Source of the DNA: Mycobacterium colombiense
Lineage (GTDB): Bacteria; Actinomycetota; Actinomycetes; Mycobacteriales; Mycobacteriaceae
Assembly: GCF_001672755.1 (NCBI RefSeq)
Contig: NZ_LZKI01000133.1
Span: forward strand, 1 to 64,000
DNA length: 64,000 bases
Direction of reading: 5' to 3'
The notes under the pieces are model-generated. The model had not been told where the DNA came from, made no database searches, and saw only the letters and a list, made by a program, of their open reading frames with translations. Position numbers and translations under genes: made by a program. Shown here piece by piece: positions 50,446 through 60,155 of this stretch. The number at the start of each line of letters is the position of its first letter. Positions within the stretch are counted from its first letter, which is position 1.

Positions 50446-50922
50446 TCAGAGCCAGTAGCGTTCGCTGAACATGGTCAGCAGCGACCCGGCCACCGAGCTG
50501 ACCATGACCAGCGCCAGTGCCAGAACCGGCCAGAAGGACATGTACCAGCCCTTCAGGATCGACACGACCGGTCCGATGATGGCCGCGGCGATGGCCGCAC
50601 CGATACCGCCCCACACGATCGGGTGGATGTACAGGTCCAGCCCGTAGGGCACCGGCCCGCAGGTTTCGTCCTCGCAGACGTTTGCCAGGAAGCCGAACAG
50701 CCGCGTCGGCCAGGTCGTCGCCGTGGCCAGCAGCGCAAGCAGGATCAGCAGCACGACGGTGCAGACGACGTCCCATGGCGCCAGCCGCACCCGGATCACT
50801 CGGGGGGCCTCGTCGTCGTAGTCCACCAGCGGGTAGTGGGTATCCCTCGACCAGCCGGGCCCCGGCGCCGGCCCCGCCTCGGGTCCCGGCGCTGCGCTGT
50901 CGGACTGCTGCGGCGTGGCCAT
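50446..50922 (-). CDS. Integral membrane protein (Rv1567c-like)
   Basis: 158 residues. The first 45 residues are soluble and rich in Pro, Ala and Gly. Three hydrophobic segments follow: VVCTVVLLILLALLATATTW, IHPIVWGGIGAAIAAAIIGP and YMSFWPVLALALVMVSSVAG. Between the first two, NVCEDETCG offers a pair of Cys on the outer side, possibly a disulfide. The gene lies upstream of ripD on the same strand and divergent from bioA. Unknown function; the M. tuberculosis counterpart is shorter as I recall. Confidence 0.78.
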   Translation of the reverse strand: MATPQQSDSAAPGPEAGPAPGPGWSRDTHYPLVDYDDEAPRVIRVRLAPWDVVCTVVLLILLALLATATTWPTRLFGFLANVCEDETCGPVPYGLDLYIHPIVWGGIGAAIAAAIIGPVVSILKGWYMSFWPVLALALVMVSSVAGSLLTMFSERYWL

Positions 50923-50984
50923 GAAGTCCCATGCTTCCCGACGTCGGAGTTTTGCGCGAATCGGCTGCTTTACCCTCGATCACT

Positions 50985-52301
50985 ATGCCCGCGGCCAAGG
51001 CCGGGCTGACGCCCGAGCAGATCAGCGCGATCGACACCGCGCATCTGTGGCATCCCTACAGCACCATCGGCGCCGAATCCGTCGCCCCCGTGGTGGCCGT
51101 CGGAGCCCGCGGCGCCTGGCTCACCCTGATCCGCGACGGCACGCCGCTCGAGGCGCTCGACGCGATGAGCTCCTGGTGGACCGCGATCCACGGCCACGGC
51201 CACCCGGTCCTGGATGCGGCGCTGACGGCCCAGCTCGGCGCGATGAACCACGTCATGTTCGGCGGCCTGACCCACGAACCGGCGGCGCGGCTGGCCCAGC
51301 TGCTGGTGGACATCACCCCGGCCGGGCTGGACACAGTGTTCTTCAGCGACTCCGGGTCGGTGTCGGTGGAGGTGGCGGTGAAGATGGCGCTGCAGTACTG
51401 GCGCAGCCGCGGCCGGCCCGGCAAGCACCGGCTGATGACCTGGCGCGGCGGCTACCACGGCGACACCTTCACGCCGATGAGCGTCTGCGACCCCGACGGC
51501 GGCATGCACTCGCTGTGGACCGACATCCTGGCCCGCCAGGTGTTCGCCCCGCAGGTGCCCCGCGACTACCACCCCGCCTACAGCGCGGCGTTCGAGGAAC
51601 AGCTGGCCCGGCACACGGCCGAGCTGGCCGCCGTCGTCGTCGAGCCCGTCGTGCAGGGCGCCGGCGGCATGCGCTTTCACGACCCGCAATACCTGCGCGA
51701 TCTGCGGGACATCTGCCGGCGGCACGAGGTGTTGCTGATCTTCGACGAGATCGCGACCGGCTTCGGCCGCACCGGCGAGCTCTTCGCCGCCGACCACGCC
51801 GGCGTGAGCCCGGACATCATGTGCGTCGGCAAGGCGCTGACCGGCGGATATCTGACCCTGGCCGCGACACTGTGCACCACCGACATCGCCCACACCATCA
51901 GCACGGGTGAGGCCGGAGCGCTGATGCACGGCCCGACGTTCATGGCCAACGCGCTGGCCTGCGCGGTGTCAGTGGCCAGCGTCGAAGTGCTACTCGGGCA
52001 GGACTGGCGGGCGCGGGTCGGCGAGATCGGCGCCGGCCTGGCCGCCGGACTCGAGCCAGCCCGGGCGCTGCCCGGGGTCAGCGATGTGCGGGTGTGCGGC
52101 GCCATCGGCGTCATCGAGTGCGAGCGCCCGGTCGACCTGGCCGTCGCCACCCCGGCGGCGCTGGACAACGGCGTCTGGCTGCGCCCGTTTCGCAACCTCG
52201 TCTACGCGATGCCGCCCTACATCTGCACGCCCGGCGAGATCGACCAGATCACCTCGGCGATGGTGCAGGTCGCCAAGCGAACCGGCTCTCGTAGGCTCTA
52301 G
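50985..52301 (+). CDS. bioA: Adenosylmethionine-8-amino-7-oxononanoate aminotransferase
   Basis: 438 residues. Fold type I class III aminotransferase: [12 protein letters not shown] (substrate loop with the conserved Tyr), [23 protein letters not shown] Asp in [15 protein letters not shown] and the Schiff-base Lys in [17 protein letters not shown]. It makes 7,8-diaminopelargonate from KAPA using S-adenosylmethionine as amino donor. ATG 50985 is selected because TACCCT (50971-50976) ends 8 nt before it; upstream in-frame codons would extend into the promoter. It heads the bioA-bioF-bioD operon, with only 4 bp to bioF. Confidence 0.96.
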   Translation: MPAAKAGLTPEQISAIDTAHLWHPYSTIGAESVAPVVAVGARGAWLTLIRDGTPLEALDAMSSWWTAIHGHGHPVLDAALTAQLGAMNHVMFGGLTHEPAARLAQLLVDITPAGLDTVFFSDSGSVSVEVAVKMALQYWRSRGRPGKHRLMTWRGGYHGDTFTPMSVCDPDGGMHSLWTDILARQVFAPQVPRDYHPAYSAAFEEQLARHTAELAAVVVEPVVQGAGGMRFHDPQYLRDLRDICRRHEVLLIFDEIATGFGRTGELFAADHAGVSPDIMCVGKALTGGYLTLAATLCTTDIAHTISTGEAGALMHGPTFMANALACAVSVASVEVLLGQDWRARVGEIGAGLAAGLEPARALPGVSDVRVCGAIGVIECERPVDLAVATPAALDNGVWLRPFRNLVYAMPPYICTPGEIDQITSAMVQVAKRTGSRRL

Positions 52302-52305
52302 GGCG

Positions 52306-53451
52306 ATGAAGGCACCGATCGAGGTTTCCCCGCTGGCCTGGCTGGAAGCGGTGGAACGACAGCGGCGCGAGGCCGGACTGCGCCGCTCACTGCGGCCGCG
52401 TCCCGCCGTGGCCACCGAGCTGGACCTGGCCTCCAACGACTACCTGGGGCTATCCCAACACCCCGACGTGATCGACGGCGGGGTCGCTGCGCTGCGCATG
52501 TGGGGTGCCGGGGCGACCGGGTCGCGCCTGGTCACCGGCGACACCGAGCTGCACCAGCAATTCGAGTGCGAGCTTGCCGACTACGTCGGCGCCCCCTCCG
52601 GCCTGCTGTTCTCCTCTGGCTACGCCGCCAACCTGGGCGCGGTCGTCGGCCTGTCGGGCCGGGGTTCGCTGCTGGTGTCCGACGAGTACTCGCACGCGTC
52701 GCTGGTGGACGCCTGCCGGCTGTCGCGGGCGCGGGTGGCGGTGACGCCGCACCGCGACGTCGGTGCCGTGGAGGCGGCGTTGGCGGCCCGCGACGAGGAG
52801 CGCGCGGTCGTCATCACCGAGTCGGTGTTTTCCACCGACGGCGCGCTGGCGCCGCTGCGGGACCTGCACGAGGTGTGCCGCCGGCATCGCGCCCTGCTGA
52901 TCGTCGACGAGGCGCACGGCCTGGGTGTGCGCGGCGGCGGCCGCGGGCTGCTGCACGAGGCCGGGCTGGCCGGTGCGCCCGACGTGGTCATGACCACCAC
53001 GCTGTCCAAGGCGCTGGGCAGCCAGGGCGGCGCGGTGCTCGGGCCGGCGTCGGTGCGCGCCCACCTGATCGACGCGGCACGCACGTTCATCTTCGACACC
53101 GGCCTGGCCCCGGCGGCCGTGGGCGCCGCGCGGGCCGCGCTGACCGTGCTGCGGTCCGAGCCATGGCGCGCGGACGCGGTGTTACGCCACGCCGCCTTTC
53201 TTGCCGAGGTCTGCGGCGTGCCCGAGACGCCGCAGTCGGCGGTGGTGTCGGTGATCCTGGGTGACCCGGACGTGGCGGTGGCCGCCGCGACGGCCTGCCT
53301 GGACGCCGGCGTGCGGGTGGGATGCTTCCGGCCCCCGACCGTGCCCGCCGGTACGTCGCGGCTGCGGCTCACCGCGCGCGCGTCGCTGGACGACGCCGAG
53401 CTGGAGGTCGCGCGCGGGGTGCTCACCGATGTGCTCGCCAAGCTGGGTTGA
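52306..53451 (+). CDS. bioF: 8-amino-7-oxononanoate synthase (KAPA synthase)
   Basis: 381 residues. Alpha-oxoamine synthase family: LDLASNDYLGLSQHPDVIDG, GAGATGSRLVTGDTELHQQF, the PLP Asp/His in LLIVDEAHGLGVRG and the Lys in TTTLSKALGSQGGAVLGP. It condenses pimeloyl-ACP/CoA with alanine to KAPA, the first step of the conserved biotin ring pathway. ATG 52306 lies 4 bp after the bioA stop codon. The gene is bioF1 in M. tuberculosis nomenclature. Confidence 0.96.
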   Translation: MKAPIEVSPLAWLEAVERQRREAGLRRSLRPRPAVATELDLASNDYLGLSQHPDVIDGGVAALRMWGAGATGSRLVTGDTELHQQFECELADYVGAPSGLLFSSGYAANLGAVVGLSGRGSLLVSDEYSHASLVDACRLSRARVAVTPHRDVGAVEAALAARDEERAVVITESVFSTDGALAPLRDLHEVCRRHRALLIVDEAHGLGVRGGGRGLLHEAGLAGAPDVVMTTTLSKALGSQGGAVLGPASVRAHLIDAARTFIFDTGLAPAAVGAARAALTVLRSEPWRADAVLRHAAFLAEVCGVPETPQSAVVSVILGDPDVAVAAATACLDAGVRVGCFRPPTVPAGTSRLRLTARASLDDAELEVARGVLTDVLAKLG

Positions 53452-53460
53452 GGCGCGCCG

Positions 53461-54141
53461 GTGACGGTTCTGGTCGTCACCGGCACCGACACCGGGGTCG
53501 GCAAGACGGTCGCCACGGCCGCGCTGGCGTGCCACGCCCGTCAGGCCGGCCTCGACGTGGCGGTCTGCAAACCGGTCCAGACCGGCATCGACGCGGGCGA
53601 CGACGACCTCGCCGAGGTGGCCCGGCTGTCCGGGGTGACCGAGCTGGCCGGGTTCGGCCGTTATCCGCTGCCGCTGGCACCGGTGGCCGCCGCCGAGGCG
53701 GCCGGGATGCCGCTGCCCACCCGCGAGCAGCTGCTGGGGCTCATCGGGGAGCTGGACCGCCCGGGGCGGCTGACGCTGGTCGAGGGCGCCGGGGGCCTGC
53801 TGGTCGAACTCGGCGAAAACGGGGTCACCGCCCGCGATCTCGCCGCCGCGCTGGGCGCGGGAGTGCTGGTGGTGGTCGGCTCGTCGCTGGGCACCCTCAA
53901 CCACACCGCGCTGACCCTAGAATCTATTGCCGCGCAGAATCTTTCGTGCGCAGGTCTGGTCATCGGCAGCTGGCCCCGGCAGCCCGGGGTGGTGGAGACG
54001 ACGAACCGGCCCGCGCTGGCCAGGCTGGCCGCGGTGCGCGCCGTGCTGCCCGAAGGTTCGGCGTCGCTGGACTCCATTGAGTTCGCGGCCCTGTGCGCCC
54101 AGGCGTTCGACCGTGACTGGGTCACCTCGCTGGTGGGCTGA
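53461..54141 (+). CDS. bioD: Dethiobiotin synthetase
   Basis: 226 residues, same length as the M. tuberculosis enzyme. N-terminal P-loop [17 protein letters not shown] (ATP), [20 protein letters not shown] (substrate Lys region) and the acidic [15 protein letters not shown]. It forms the ureido ring of dethiobiotin from diaminopelargonate, CO2 and ATP. GTG 53461 follows the bioF stop by 9 bp. Its TGA shares its last base with the ATG of the next gene. Confidence 0.96.
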   Translation: MTVLVVTGTDTGVGKTVATAALACHARQAGLDVAVCKPVQTGIDAGDDDLAEVARLSGVTELAGFGRYPLPLAPVAAAEAAGMPLPTREQLLGLIGELDRPGRLTLVEGAGGLLVELGENGVTARDLAAALGAGVLVVVGSSLGTLNHTALTLESIAAQNLSCAGLVIGSWPRQPGVVETTNRPALARLAAVRAVLPEGSASLDSIEFAALCAQAFDRDWVTSLVG

Positions 54142-54650
54142 TGGTCCACTCCATCGAGCTGGTCTTCGACCGCCACACCGAGTCGGCGGTCCGGAACATC
54201 TGGGAAGCGTTGGCCGGGGCAGGAATTCCCAGTCAGGCACCGGCCAGCCGTCCGCACGTGACGCTGGCGGTGGCCGAAGGCATCGCCCCCGACGTCGACG
54301 AGCTGCTGAGCCCGCTGACCGAGCGGCTGCCACTGCGCTGCCTCATCGGTGCGCCGGTGCTATTCGGCCGCGCCAGCGCGGTTTTCGCGCGGCTGGTGGT
54401 GCCGACGGGCGAGCTGCTGGCCCTGCACGCCCAGGTGCACCGGGTGTGCGGGCCGTATTTGTCGCCCGGCCCGATGCCCAACAGCCTGCCCGGTCAGTGG
54501 ACCGCGCACGTCACGATGGCCCGGCGCGTCGGCGGCGCTCACCTCGGAAGGGCGCTGCGCATCGCGGGCCGGCCCGCCCAGATCGACGGCAGCTTCGCGG
54601 GTTTGCGCCGCTGGGACGGCAACAAGAAGGCCGAGCATCCGATTTCCTAG
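54141..54650 (+). CDS. 2H phosphoesterase / 2'-5' RNA ligase-like protein (Rv1571-like)
   Basis: 169 residues, the same as Rv1571 by memory. The two HxT motifs of the 2H superfamily are present: RPHVTLAVAEG in the first half and TAHVTMARRV in the second, related by pseudo-twofold symmetry. Family members hydrolyse cyclic phosphodiesters in RNA or nucleotides, or join 2'-5' ends. It starts within the bioD stop (TGATG), so it is co-translated with the biotin genes, though no link to biotin is known. The TAG stop is the first part of the tandem repeat that separates it from the convergent channel gene. Confidence 0.88.
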   Translation: MVHSIELVFDRHTESAVRNIWEALAGAGIPSQAPASRPHVTLAVAEGIAPDVDELLSPLTERLPLRCLIGAPVLFGRASAVFARLVVPTGELLALHAQVHRVCGPYLSPGPMPNSLPGQWTAHVTMARRVGGAHLGRALRIAGRPAQIDGSFAGLRRWDGNKKAEHPIS

Positions 54651-54758
54651 TGGCGATCGCAAGCGCGGCGTAGCCGGGCGCGGCGGGTCGCCACCGTCGG
54701 GTCAGTGGCGATCGCAAGTGCCGCGTAGCCGGGCGCGGCGGGTCACCACCGTCGGGTC
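54649..54758. repeat. Two tandem 55-bp copies of a dispersed palindromic repeat
   Basis: Copies lie at 54649-54703 and 54704-54758. Each has outer arms GTGGCGA and TCGCCAC (one mismatch in copy 2) and an inner near-dyad GCGCGGC-GTA-GCCGGGCGC. The array exactly fills the space between two convergent genes; its ends overlap both stop codons. A related single copy is at 6836. Confidence 0.85.
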
Positions 54759-56169
54759 AGTGGCCCGTCGTCGCGAGCTCCGGCGCGGTGGCCGCCCGCA
54801 CCCTGGCGCGCCGCTCGTCGATGGTGCGGCCCAGGTCTTGCAGCAGCAGCGGCTTGTCCATCACGAGCTCGACCAGGTGATCGCGATCGATCTCCAGCGC
54901 GGTCACCTCGTCGATGGCCTGCGCGTCGGCGAGGTTGGGCTGGCGGGTCAGGGCGGTGACACCCAGGAACGAGCCCTCGTCCAGCCCGCCGACCGCGACG
55001 ACCGATCCGTCCGTGGCGGTCGCGGTCAACCGCACGCCGCCCTCGATCAGGAACGTCATCCCCGCCGGAACGCGACCGGCGTGCTCGACGATCTCATTGG
55101 CCCCGTAGCGAACGATTTTCGCGTGCGACACCAATGCCTGCTGATCCGGTTGGCTGAGCCGCAACGCAGGCGCCACCACCGTCCGTACCGCCTTCTCGAT
55201 GCGCTCGGTCGTGGAGATGTCGTCCTCGGCGCCGTTCAGGTGTAGACCGTCGCGCCGCGCCGCGTACCACAGCCAGCGCAGAAACGCCGCTTGCGCGGCC
55301 GAGTCGTCCGCGGGCGACTTCAGCCCGACGGTGACCCGATATTCGGCGTCCCCGGTCGGCGCCGAGGTCGCCACCGCGTCAGGCCTGCGCTGCGGCAACG
55401 CGTTGGCGACCCGCTCCAACAGCGCGCACACCCGATCGGGCGGGTCGATCTCGGAAAAGGTTGTGGTGATTGCCAATTGGTGCCCGCCGGGCGGGCGGCT
55501 GAGATTGGTGAACGAGGTGGTGGCCAGCACCGAGTTCGGGGTGATCTGCAGCCCGCGGCCGGATTCGATGTGCACGGACCGCCAGTTCGCCTCCACGATC
55601 CGGCCCCGCGCCGACGGGGTGTCCAGCCAGTCACCGATCCGGAACGGCTGCTCGAACAACATGAACAGCCCGGACACGATCTGGCCGACGGAGTTCTGCA
55701 GCATCAGGCCGATGACCACCGAGGTGACTCCCAGCGCGGTGAAGAGCCCGCCGACGCGCACGCCCCACACGTAGGAGAAGATGACCGCCAGTCCGACTCC
55801 GATCAGCACGAACCGGGTCACGTCGAGGAAGATGCCCGGGATCCGCTGGCGCCAGGAGCCCTGCGGTGCGCCCTCGAAAACCGTTGCGTTGAGCCCGGAT
55901 AACAGGAGCACCAGCACCACGAAACCGAACACCGTCGCCAGCACCCGAACCGACGTGAACTGGGCCGGCATCCTGGCCACATTCACCAGCAACACCAGCA
56001 GTGCGCCCAGCGGAACAAGGTAGCTGCGCATCAGCAGGACGGGCCGCGCCAGCGGACTCTCCTTGCGCACGAGGCTCTGGTGCCATTCGGTGAGGGCGAT
56101 CAGCAGCAGCGGCAGGCCGAATATCACCCCGGCGGCCCAGTACAGCGATGGTGAGTCAAAGGTTTTCAT
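54757..56169 (-). CDS. MscS-type mechanosensitive channel with C-terminal cyclic-nucleotide-binding-like domain (Rv2434c-like)
   Basis: 470 residues. Membrane helices lie at about 8-28, 45-65, 75-95, 115-135 and the pore helix 139-170 (GLFTALGVTSVVIGLMLQNS), then the MscS beta domain (GRIVEANWRSVHIESGRGLQ). Residues 345-455 form a cyclic-nucleotide-binding fold. In the phosphate-binding cassette (GSFLGVTALTRQPNLADAQA, 399-418) the usual Glu is Val and the usual Arg is Asn, so cAMP or cGMP binding is doubtful. ATG 56169 overlaps the cyclase stop (ATGA). The pair corresponds to M. tuberculosis Rv2435c-Rv2434c but lies here beside the biotin operon. Confidence 0.9.
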   Translation of the reverse strand: MKTFDSPSLYWAAGVIFGLPLLLIALTEWHQSLVRKESPLARPVLLMRSYLVPLGALLVLLVNVARMPAQFTSVRVLATVFGFVVLVLLLSGLNATVFEGAPQGSWRQRIPGIFLDVTRFVLIGVGLAVIFSYVWGVRVGGLFTALGVTSVVIGLMLQNSVGQIVSGLFMLFEQPFRIGDWLDTPSARGRIVEANWRSVHIESGRGLQITPNSVLATTSFTNLSRPPGGHQLAITTTFSEIDPPDRVCALLERVANALPQRRPDAVATSAPTGDAEYRVTVGLKSPADDSAAQAAFLRWLWYAARRDGLHLNGAEDDISTTERIEKAVRTVVAPALRLSQPDQQALVSHAKIVRYGANEIVEHAGRVPAGMTFLIEGGVRLTATATDGSVVAVGGLDEGSFLGVTALTRQPNLADAQAIDEVTALEIDRDHLVELVMDKPLLLQDLGRTIDERRARVRAATAPELATTGH

Positions 56170-58382
56170 TGCCCCTGCCCTTCCGAGAGCTTCCAGATCT
56201 GCTGCTCGACGCCGCCGACGGTGATGGTGCCGGCCGGGGTGAATCGCCGGATGTCGTGCATCACCTCGTAGACCTTCGCGGTGACATAGATTCCCGATTG
56301 TGTTGTGCTGCTGCGTGTCTGATGCGCCAGGTTGACGGCCGCACCCCACATGTCGTAGACGATGCTGGATCGCCCGACCAGTCCGCTGATCACGTTGCCG
56401 GTGTGGATGCCGGCCCGCAGGGCCAGGTGGTAGCCGGTCTTGCTGTTGAAGCGCGCGATGATGTCTTGCATCTCCACGGCGAATTCGACGGTGCGGTGGA
56501 CGCTGTCCAGCCGGGGAAAGTTCAGGCCGCAGCTGGCCAGGTAGCCGTTGTGCAGCGTGCGAATCGGCTCGATGCCAAGGGATTCCGCTGCCGAGTCGAG
56601 TTCGCGGATCAGTTCGTCGACGATGCCCACCAGCTCGCGGCCGGAGAGTTTGCCGGAGATGTCGTCGAGGCCGACGATGTCGGCGAAGATGACCGTGACG
56701 TCCTGGTGTTCCTCGGCGATGGTTTGTTCGCCCTCGCGGTAACGCTGGGCAACCGGTTCGGGCATCAGCGACGCGAGCAGCCGGTCGTTCTCCTTGCGCT
56801 GTTCGGTCAGCAGTTCCTCTTTGATCTGCAGGTTGCGGCTCATGTCGTTGAAAGCGGCCATCAGCTCGCCGATCTCATCGCGTGAGGTGACCGGGATCGC
56901 GACGTCGTAGTTGCCGGCGCTGATCTCGCGGGCCCCGGCCTGCAACCTGCGAATGGGCCGCACGAATATTTGGGCGACCAGCAGCGCGGCCACGCAGATG
57001 ACGAAAACCATTGCTGTGGTGGTCAATATCAGCGTCTGGGTCAGCGACGCCACCCGGGCGTTGGCCTCGGAGGTTTCCCTGGTCGCCACGATCGACCAGT
57101 GCAGGTCGGAATTCGGCAGCGACAACGGGGCGTAGGACGCGAGCTCTCGTCGGCCCAGATAACCGGTGTCGGTCACCGTTCCGGTCTCGCCGCGTTGCGC
57201 GGCGCGCACGGCCGAGGTGGCGACGGGCTGGACCAGCGTGGTGCCGCCCCATCTGATCGCGGTGTCGACGGTCTCGCGGCGAGCGCCGGCGGCCAGCGCC
57301 TCACGCCGATATCGCTGCGGGTCTTCCAGGAACAGCCGCGAGTCGGAGCGCATCAGGTTGTCCGGGCCCGCCAGATAGGTCTCGGCGGTCTGGCCCATCC
57401 CCGCCGCCCGCCACTGCTTGTCGGCGGTCATGATCCGATTCACCTTCGCGATCGGCAGCGGCAGCGCCAGCACTCCGGCCGGTTTGCCCGGCGGGCCGAT
57501 CGGCGCGACCAGCCACGCGATGGGCTGACCCAGCTGGGGCTGATACGGCTGAAAGTCGGTGATCCACACGAAGTTCACCGAGTTCGCGGCCATGGCCTTC
57601 TCGTACGCGCCGCGCAGAATCGACTGGCGATACGGGCCGGTGAGGACGTTGGTGCCGAGCGAGGCGCTTTTCCGCACGGTGTAGACCACGTTGCCGCGGG
57701 TGTCGAGCAACAGCGCGTCGCGGTATTCGAAGCGGGTGGCGATCTCGCGGAAGTAGTCGTTGAATCGGGCGTTGGCGGCCGACCAGGCGCTGCCGTCGCC
57801 GGCGTCGTCGGGCGCGGACCCGTTCGAAGACCCATGCGCCGCAACGGTGTAGTGCGCCTGCAGATACCGCTGCGAGTTGTTGCTGGGCAGCACGGCATCC
57901 AGCGCCAGCTTGTTCCCGGTGTCGCGCTCCAACGGTTTGATCAGCCGCTCGTTGTAGAAGTCCACCAGCGCCTGCTGCTGCCCGGGGTCGACGGACGCGT
58001 TGGCCAGCTGATCGAATCCGGCCGTGAACGCCTGCACCGCGTCCAGCGCTGTGGACCCGCGGCTGTAGACCACCAGAGAATCAGACAGGTCCGAGAACAG
58101 TGTCTCGATCGCGCGCTTCTGCGCCTCACGCAGCTGCGTCATCCGCTCCGACGCCGCCGGCAACAGCGCGTTGCGCGCCGCGACGTACTCGACGGTCCCG
58201 ATCACTCCCAGCGACGCCAGGCTCGACACCAGCAGCATCAGCATCACCTTGGACTGAATGCTGATCCAGGACAGCGCTCGTGGGCGACGCCTAATCTTCC
58301 GGGCCGGGTCCTGCTCGTCCGGGGGAACCGACTCGGTCGGGCGCATCAACCGACCGTGTGTCGGGTCGACCCTCGACGCCAT
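56166..58382 (-). CDS. Membrane sensor with HAMP and degenerate class III nucleotidyl cyclase domain (Rv2435c-like)
   Basis: 738 residues. TM1 about 46-66; a large extracytoplasmic dCache-like sensor about 70-445; TM2 about 450-472; HAMP about 473-526; a signalling helix; cyclase domain 560-730. The first metal Asp568 is kept (VIFADIVGL), but the second metal Asp is Asn612 (RTLHNGYLA, where KTIGDxxMA is expected), the substrate Lys is Arg608, and the transition-state Arg is Gln688 after Asn684 (AAVNLAHQTR). Cyclase activity is therefore doubtful; the domain may act as a nucleotide-responsive regulator. It is translationally coupled to the MscS gene, so it probably signals to that channel. Confidence 0.9.
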   Translation of the reverse strand: MASRVDPTHGRLMRPTESVPPDEQDPARKIRRRPRALSWISIQSKVMLMLLVSSLASLGVIGTVEYVAARNALLPAASERMTQLREAQKRAIETLFSDLSDSLVVYSRGSTALDAVQAFTAGFDQLANASVDPGQQQALVDFYNERLIKPLERDTGNKLALDAVLPSNNSQRYLQAHYTVAAHGSSNGSAPDDAGDGSAWSAANARFNDYFREIATRFEYRDALLLDTRGNVVYTVRKSASLGTNVLTGPYRQSILRGAYEKAMAANSVNFVWITDFQPYQPQLGQPIAWLVAPIGPPGKPAGVLALPLPIAKVNRIMTADKQWRAAGMGQTAETYLAGPDNLMRSDSRLFLEDPQRYRREALAAGARRETVDTAIRWGGTTLVQPVATSAVRAAQRGETGTVTDTGYLGRRELASYAPLSLPNSDLHWSIVATRETSEANARVASLTQTLILTTTAMVFVICVAALLVAQIFVRPIRRLQAGAREISAGNYDVAIPVTSRDEIGELMAAFNDMSRNLQIKEELLTEQRKENDRLLASLMPEPVAQRYREGEQTIAEEHQDVTVIFADIVGLDDISGKLSGRELVGIVDELIRELDSAAESLGIEPIRTLHNGYLASCGLNFPRLDSVHRTVEFAVEMQDIIARFNSKTGYHLALRAGIHTGNVISGLVGRSSIVYDMWGAAVNLAHQTRSSTTQSGIYVTAKVYEVMHDIRRFTPAGTITVGGVEQQIWKLSEGQGQ

Positions 58383-58427
58383 GGCGCCGCTTCTCGCGAT
58401 GGCGTTAGGAAGCGCACGCCCCGACGC

Positions 58428-59792
58428 CTACCCCCCGAAGAGCAAATACAAACCGGTGAAGGTGTAGCCGACCATCACCAGCATCATCGTCAGCTGGCCG
58501 GTGAGCTGATGCCCGGCGGGCAGCAGCCGCAGGGCTTTGTCGTGGGCCGCGATCACCGCGACGATGTGCCCGGTGACCACGCAGGTCACCTTGATCGCGG
58601 CCAGCACCGGCGGGTGCATGGATAAGACGTAGGCCACGTGCAGATGCGCCAGGCCGAGCAGATTCCACCCGTGGCCGAACGGGTCGGCCAGCGCGAACAC
58701 CGCCTGCTGTCCGCGCTCCACCAGATAGGACAGGTAGTGCGCGAAGATGTAGCCGACGACGATCGGGATCAGTGAATGAGCCATCTCGCCGGGCAATTCG
58801 CGCCGTCGCTCCGCGGTGACCCCCCCGGTGGCGCGTGCCGCAAGTGAAAATGTCACTGCCACAACGCAAATGAAGACGATCAGTCCGACGGTGCGCAGTA
58901 TCGACGATGCCGGTGTCGGGGGAGCGCCGAATTCACGGGTGAGCTGATCGGAGAAGCCGCGCCACGTCGGCGACGACGAGAAGCTGTCGAACGCCGTCGA
59001 CCCCAGCAGCACCGCCAGCAGCACCACGACGCCCGGCCGCACCGGCAGCGACGGCAGATGGTCGAGCGGGTTTCCGAAGACGATCTTTCCGGTCTCCGGG
59101 TTGCGCCGAAACGGCGAAAGCCGGGAGACGGCCATGCTGTACACGCCGAACGGGTCGGCGCGGGCCAGCCAGCGCTGGCCGCACAGCCAGGCGCCGACCA
59201 GCATCAGCGCGGCGTAGGCGGCTATCCACGTCATGACCCACGGCAGTGAAGCCGAGTTCGGGCTGGCCAGCTCCATCCAGACGAAGGCGAACAGGCCGAA
59301 CGCGGCGGGCCGGTAGCCCCAGCCCTCGGGGTAGGACAGCCGAGGCCGACCGAGGCGCTCCGGGACGACGCGACGCAGCAGCAGATACACCGTGCGCATC
59401 GGCGAGATCACCCGCCACACCGGCCCGATGGCCAGCGACAGCGCCACCAGCCCAACCCACAGCAGCACATAGAACGCACCGAGCAGCGCGTTGGACTCCG
59501 ATTCGGGGCCCCACACCCCGGCGGCCAACGCCCACGCCGCGAACACCAGCGCCACCGTGGCCGCCGTCCACCGGGTCACCCGGGAGTCGACGAACGTCGT
59601 CAGCGCCGCCGGCAGGGGCCGGCCCGGTTTGAGCGGATCGAACCGCGGTTGCCGCCACGCGAACGCCACTAAGGCGAACGTGAAGGTCAGCGCCCATGCC
59701 GCCCCGACCATCGCGTAGGCGTAGGGCACCGGAAGGTCACCCGACCCGCCGAGACCGTGCGCGAGCACCACCGCCGCGGCGGCGGAGCTCAC
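58428..59792 (-). CDS. Polytopic membrane protein, fourth gene of a putative copper-linked operon
   Basis: 454 residues with roughly eleven hydrophobic segments, among them YAMVGAAWALTFTFALVAFA, LGAFYVLLWVGLVALSLAIG, VVVLLAVLLGSTAF and LTMMLVMVGYTFTGLYLLFG. His residues occur in or near the last membrane segments (GYIFAHYLSYLVERG, LAHLHVAYVLSMHPPVLAAI, TGHIVAVIAAHDKALRLL), which may bind metal or haem. No transporter motif is recognisable. ATG 59792 overlaps the stop of the lipoprotein gene (ATGA). The family is unknown to me; the copper link is inferred from its neighbours. Confidence 0.75.
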   Translation of the reverse strand: MSSAAAAVVLAHGLGGSGDLPVPYAYAMVGAAWALTFTFALVAFAWRQPRFDPLKPGRPLPAALTTFVDSRVTRWTAATVALVFAAWALAAGVWGPESESNALLGAFYVLLWVGLVALSLAIGPVWRVISPMRTVYLLLRRVVPERLGRPRLSYPEGWGYRPAAFGLFAFVWMELASPNSASLPWVMTWIAAYAALMLVGAWLCGQRWLARADPFGVYSMAVSRLSPFRRNPETGKIVFGNPLDHLPSLPVRPGVVVLLAVLLGSTAFDSFSSSPTWRGFSDQLTREFGAPPTPASSILRTVGLIVFICVVAVTFSLAARATGGVTAERRRELPGEMAHSLIPIVVGYIFAHYLSYLVERGQQAVFALADPFGHGWNLLGLAHLHVAYVLSMHPPVLAAIKVTCVVTGHIVAVIAAHDKALRLLPAGHQLTGQLTMMLVMVGYTFTGLYLLFGG

Positions 59793-60151
59793 GACTGCAC
59801 TTGGATCGTTGCGATGGTGCGGTCCAGGTGGTGCAGCTCCACCGCGACGTTGCCTGGAACATCAACGGCGAATCCGAACGTCTGGTTGGGAGCGGCAGCG
59901 ACCTGGAACTTGTGGTCCGGCGTCGAATGCACGTGCAGCTCGTCGGTGGCATCGCTGGTCACGTGCAGGGTGATCTGCTGATGCACCTTGGCCTGCAGCG
60001 TGGCATTGGTCGGGGTGACCTGCCCGTTCGCGATGGTCACGTCGATCACCAGCGGTGCGGCCGGGGATTTACTGGTCGAACCGGCGCAGCCGACCAGGCC
60101 GCAGACCAGCGCGGCCGCCCACGCTGCGATGAGTGTGGCTCGCAGTGTCAT
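59789..60151 (-). CDS. Lipoprotein with cupredoxin-like domain
   Basis: 120 residues from ATG 60151. The signal peptide ends in a lipobox, ALVCGLVGC-AGS, so the mature protein is a lipoprotein beginning at Cys. The rest is a small beta-sandwich: VIDVTIANGQVTPTNATLQA, QQITLHVTSDATDELHVHST, FGFAVDVPGNVAVELHHLD. The DELHVH segment and the VPG-x-VEL turn resemble EfeO-type cupredoxin domains, in which the His residues are near a metal site; a classical blue-copper Cys ligand is absent. It sits between two membrane-protein genes and overlaps the next by 4 bp. Confidence 0.8.
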   Translation of the reverse strand: MTLRATLIAAWAAALVCGLVGCAGSTSKSPAAPLVIDVTIANGQVTPTNATLQAKVHQQITLHVTSDATDELHVHSTPDHKFQVAAAPNQTFGFAVDVPGNVAVELHHLDRTIATIQVQS

Positions 60152-60155
60152 GGAT

